From JAMZMI01 sp047632435 (GTDB lineage Bacteria; Bacteroidota; Bacteroidia; Cytophagales; Cyclobacteriaceae), in assembly GCA_047632435.1 (NCBI GenBank), contig JBLICU010000006.1, positions 6,427-70,426 of the forward strand: DNA of 64,000 nt. The letters are read 5' to 3'. A program made the translations under genes and the position numbers. Of the stretch, positions 62,879 through 64,000 are shown in pieces; positions within the stretch are counted from its first letter, which is position 1, and each line of letters opens with the position of its first letter. Under the pieces are notes generated by a model. The model made no database searches, was not told where the DNA came from, and saw only the letters and a program-made list of their open reading frames with translations.

Positions 62879-64000
62879 TTACTCTTTAGTTTGTCTGATT
62901 AATTTGGTGCGATAGGCATTAAAAATTCTCGCTTTTGAAATGAAACCAAGATATTTGCCATTTTCAATTACCGGAAGATTCCATGCTTGAGTTAATTCAA
63001 ATTTGTTCATTACCGATTGCATTTTTTCTTGTGGGTGTACAAAAGCTGGAGGCTTGGTCATGATTGTTTTGATAGTCAATTCACTTTGTTTAATCGGATC
63101 AAACATGATTTCTCGGATATCATCAAGTGTTACAATTCCCTCCAATTCCTGATTCTCATTTACAACGGGAAATATATTTCGTTTGCTCTTTTTGACAAGC
63201 TTAACCAAAGCACCAAGCGTGGCATTTGGGTGAATGGAAAGCAGATCATTTTCAATGATTTTTTTTATATTGATTTGACTTAGAATCATTTGATCTCTAT
63301 CGTCCCTGATCATTTCACCACTTTCAATCAGTCGCTTAGTATAGATAGAATGTTTCTCAAAATAGGAAATAGTGACAAAAGAAATGGCTGAAACTAGCAT
63401 TAAGGGGACAAAAAGCATATAACCACTCGTGATTTCAGCTATTAGGAAAATTCCCGTTAGTGGCGCATGTAAGACCCCACTTAGTACCCCACACATGCCT
63501 ACCAATGTGAAGTTGCTCAAACTCACATTTGCTCCTGGATAAATAAAATTGGTAACAAAGGCGAAAAGAAAACCTATGATACCTCCCATAAACAAGGAAG
63601 GTGCAAAGACTCCACCACTACCACCTGCACCAATTGTGAATGCTGTCGCAACTGGCTTAATGATAAGAATTAACAATAGAAATGCAATCATGATATATTC
63701 CTTGTTGGCAAGACTGTAAAATAGACTTCCGTCGAAAAGTGTAATTTGATTGCCTGATAATAATGCCTTGATGGAATTGTATCCTTCACCATAAATCGGT
63801 GGAAAAGTGAAAATGATCAAGGCCAGACCAAGCCCACCAACAACAGCCCGTCCATAGTTATTTTTTATTTTACCGATGAGGCCTTCTGTTTTAAATAGTG
63901 TCCGAGTAAAATAAAGTGAAACCAGACCGCATAAAATTCCGAGTAAAATATAGAAAGGCGTGTCTTGCGCAACGAATGAGTCTGTTAATTTGAATGAAAA
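62879..64000 (-). CDS. ClC-family chloride channel/transporter with CBS pair (5' end missing)
   Basis: The frame stays open from 63820 to the window edge (64000), so the gene is cut off; 373 C-terminal residues are seen. The ClC selectivity/gating motif is in GAGGSGGVFAPSLFMGG (GxFxP), followed by C-terminal spans and two CBS domains (about the last 130 residues, EGIVTLDDIREIM and MKSVMNKFELTQAW). ClC proteins conduct Cl- or exchange it for H+; a gating glutamate would lie in the missing part or cannot be judged here. The TTG at 63820 is not the true start. Confidence 0.9.
   Translation of the reverse strand, partial: FSFKLTDSFVAQDTPFYILLGILCGLVSLYFTRTLFKTEGLIGKIKNNYGRAVVGGLGLALIIFTFPPIYGEGYNSIKALLSGNQITLFDGSLFYSLANKEYIMIAFLLLILIIKPVATAFTIGAGGSGGVFAPSLFMGGIIGFLFAFVTNFIYPGANVSLSNFTLVGMCGVLSGVLHAPLTGIFLIAEITSGYMLFVPLMLVSAISFVTISYFEKHSIYTKRLIESGEMIRDDRDQMILSQINIKKIIENDLLSIHPNATLGALVKLVKKSKRNIFPVVNENQELEGIVTLDDIREIMFDPIKQSELTIKTIMTKPPAFVHPQEKMQSVMNKFELTQAWNLPVIENGKYLGFISKARIFNAYRTKLIRQTKE

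Noticed and set aside
1..64000. tRNA, rRNA or known riboswitch genes
   Set aside because: I scanned the gaps between genes for cloverleaf-like arms and known conserved cores and saw none that I could support.

Overview
The window looks like chromosomal DNA of a marine-type Bacteroidota, most likely order Cytophagales (inference). The signs are a SusC/SusD pair, type IX secretion C-terminal sorting sequences, DUF4249 and DUF5723 family proteins, a flexible-start genome with few Shine-Dalgarno sites, a GH3-family/LptB/RecJ neighbourhood, and moderate-to-low GC. I see no rRNA, tRNA, CRISPR array or intact insertion sequence.

Layout. 1-1.2 kb: a RelE/ParE toxin-antitoxin pair set between two near-identical direct repeats. 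1.2-5.9 kb: SusD and SusC for uptake of an unknown glycan or peptide. 5.9-9.8 kb: a compact lipid biosynthesis cluster with a type III polyketide synthase, a methyltransferase, a UbiA prenyltransferase and a geranylgeranyl-reductase-like flavoprotein. A retropepsin-PDZ protein follows. 11.2-17.5 kb: two tandem, related T9SS-secreted beta-helix genes, the first truncated and both broken by stops and frameshifts. 17.5-22.2 kb: SNF2 helicase, LolE-like permease and RbfA. 22.2-28.2 kb: a structured, palindrome-rich leader, three lipoproteins, a TonB-dependent receptor and a frameshifted DUF4249 gene.

28.2-39.9 kb is mostly housekeeping: a membrane protein, RpiB, TatC, GlyA, PheA, RadA, a DUF5723/lipoprotein pair, a PLP deaminase and an RluA-type pseudouridine synthase. 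39.9-44.6 kb is an accessory island: HipB/HipA, an XRE-membrane regulator and an alpha/beta hydrolase lipoprotein, separated by three copies of one dispersed repeat of about 125 bp. 44.6-48.7 kb: a GH3-family protein, LptB and RecJ. 48.7-55.6 kb: two orphan genes, a VTT membrane protein, ferrochelatase, a DUF4143 ATPase, a T9SS amidase and a cysteine desulfurase. 55.6-59.0 kb: a Nudix protein, and a Fic protein lying between the glmM-like gene and a decayed second copy of that gene's 3' end. 59.0-64.0 kb: a small CxxC membrane protein, MazG, MscL, an SRPBCC-like protein, two thioredoxin-fold proteins, an AT-rich spacer with two perfect DnaA boxes, and a ClC channel running off the window end.

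The points most worth following up are the polyketide/prenyl cluster, the decaying beta-helix locus with its repeat domain, the C10 tract between twin palindromes at 22.3 kb, the island repeat family, and the Fic insertion next to glmM.
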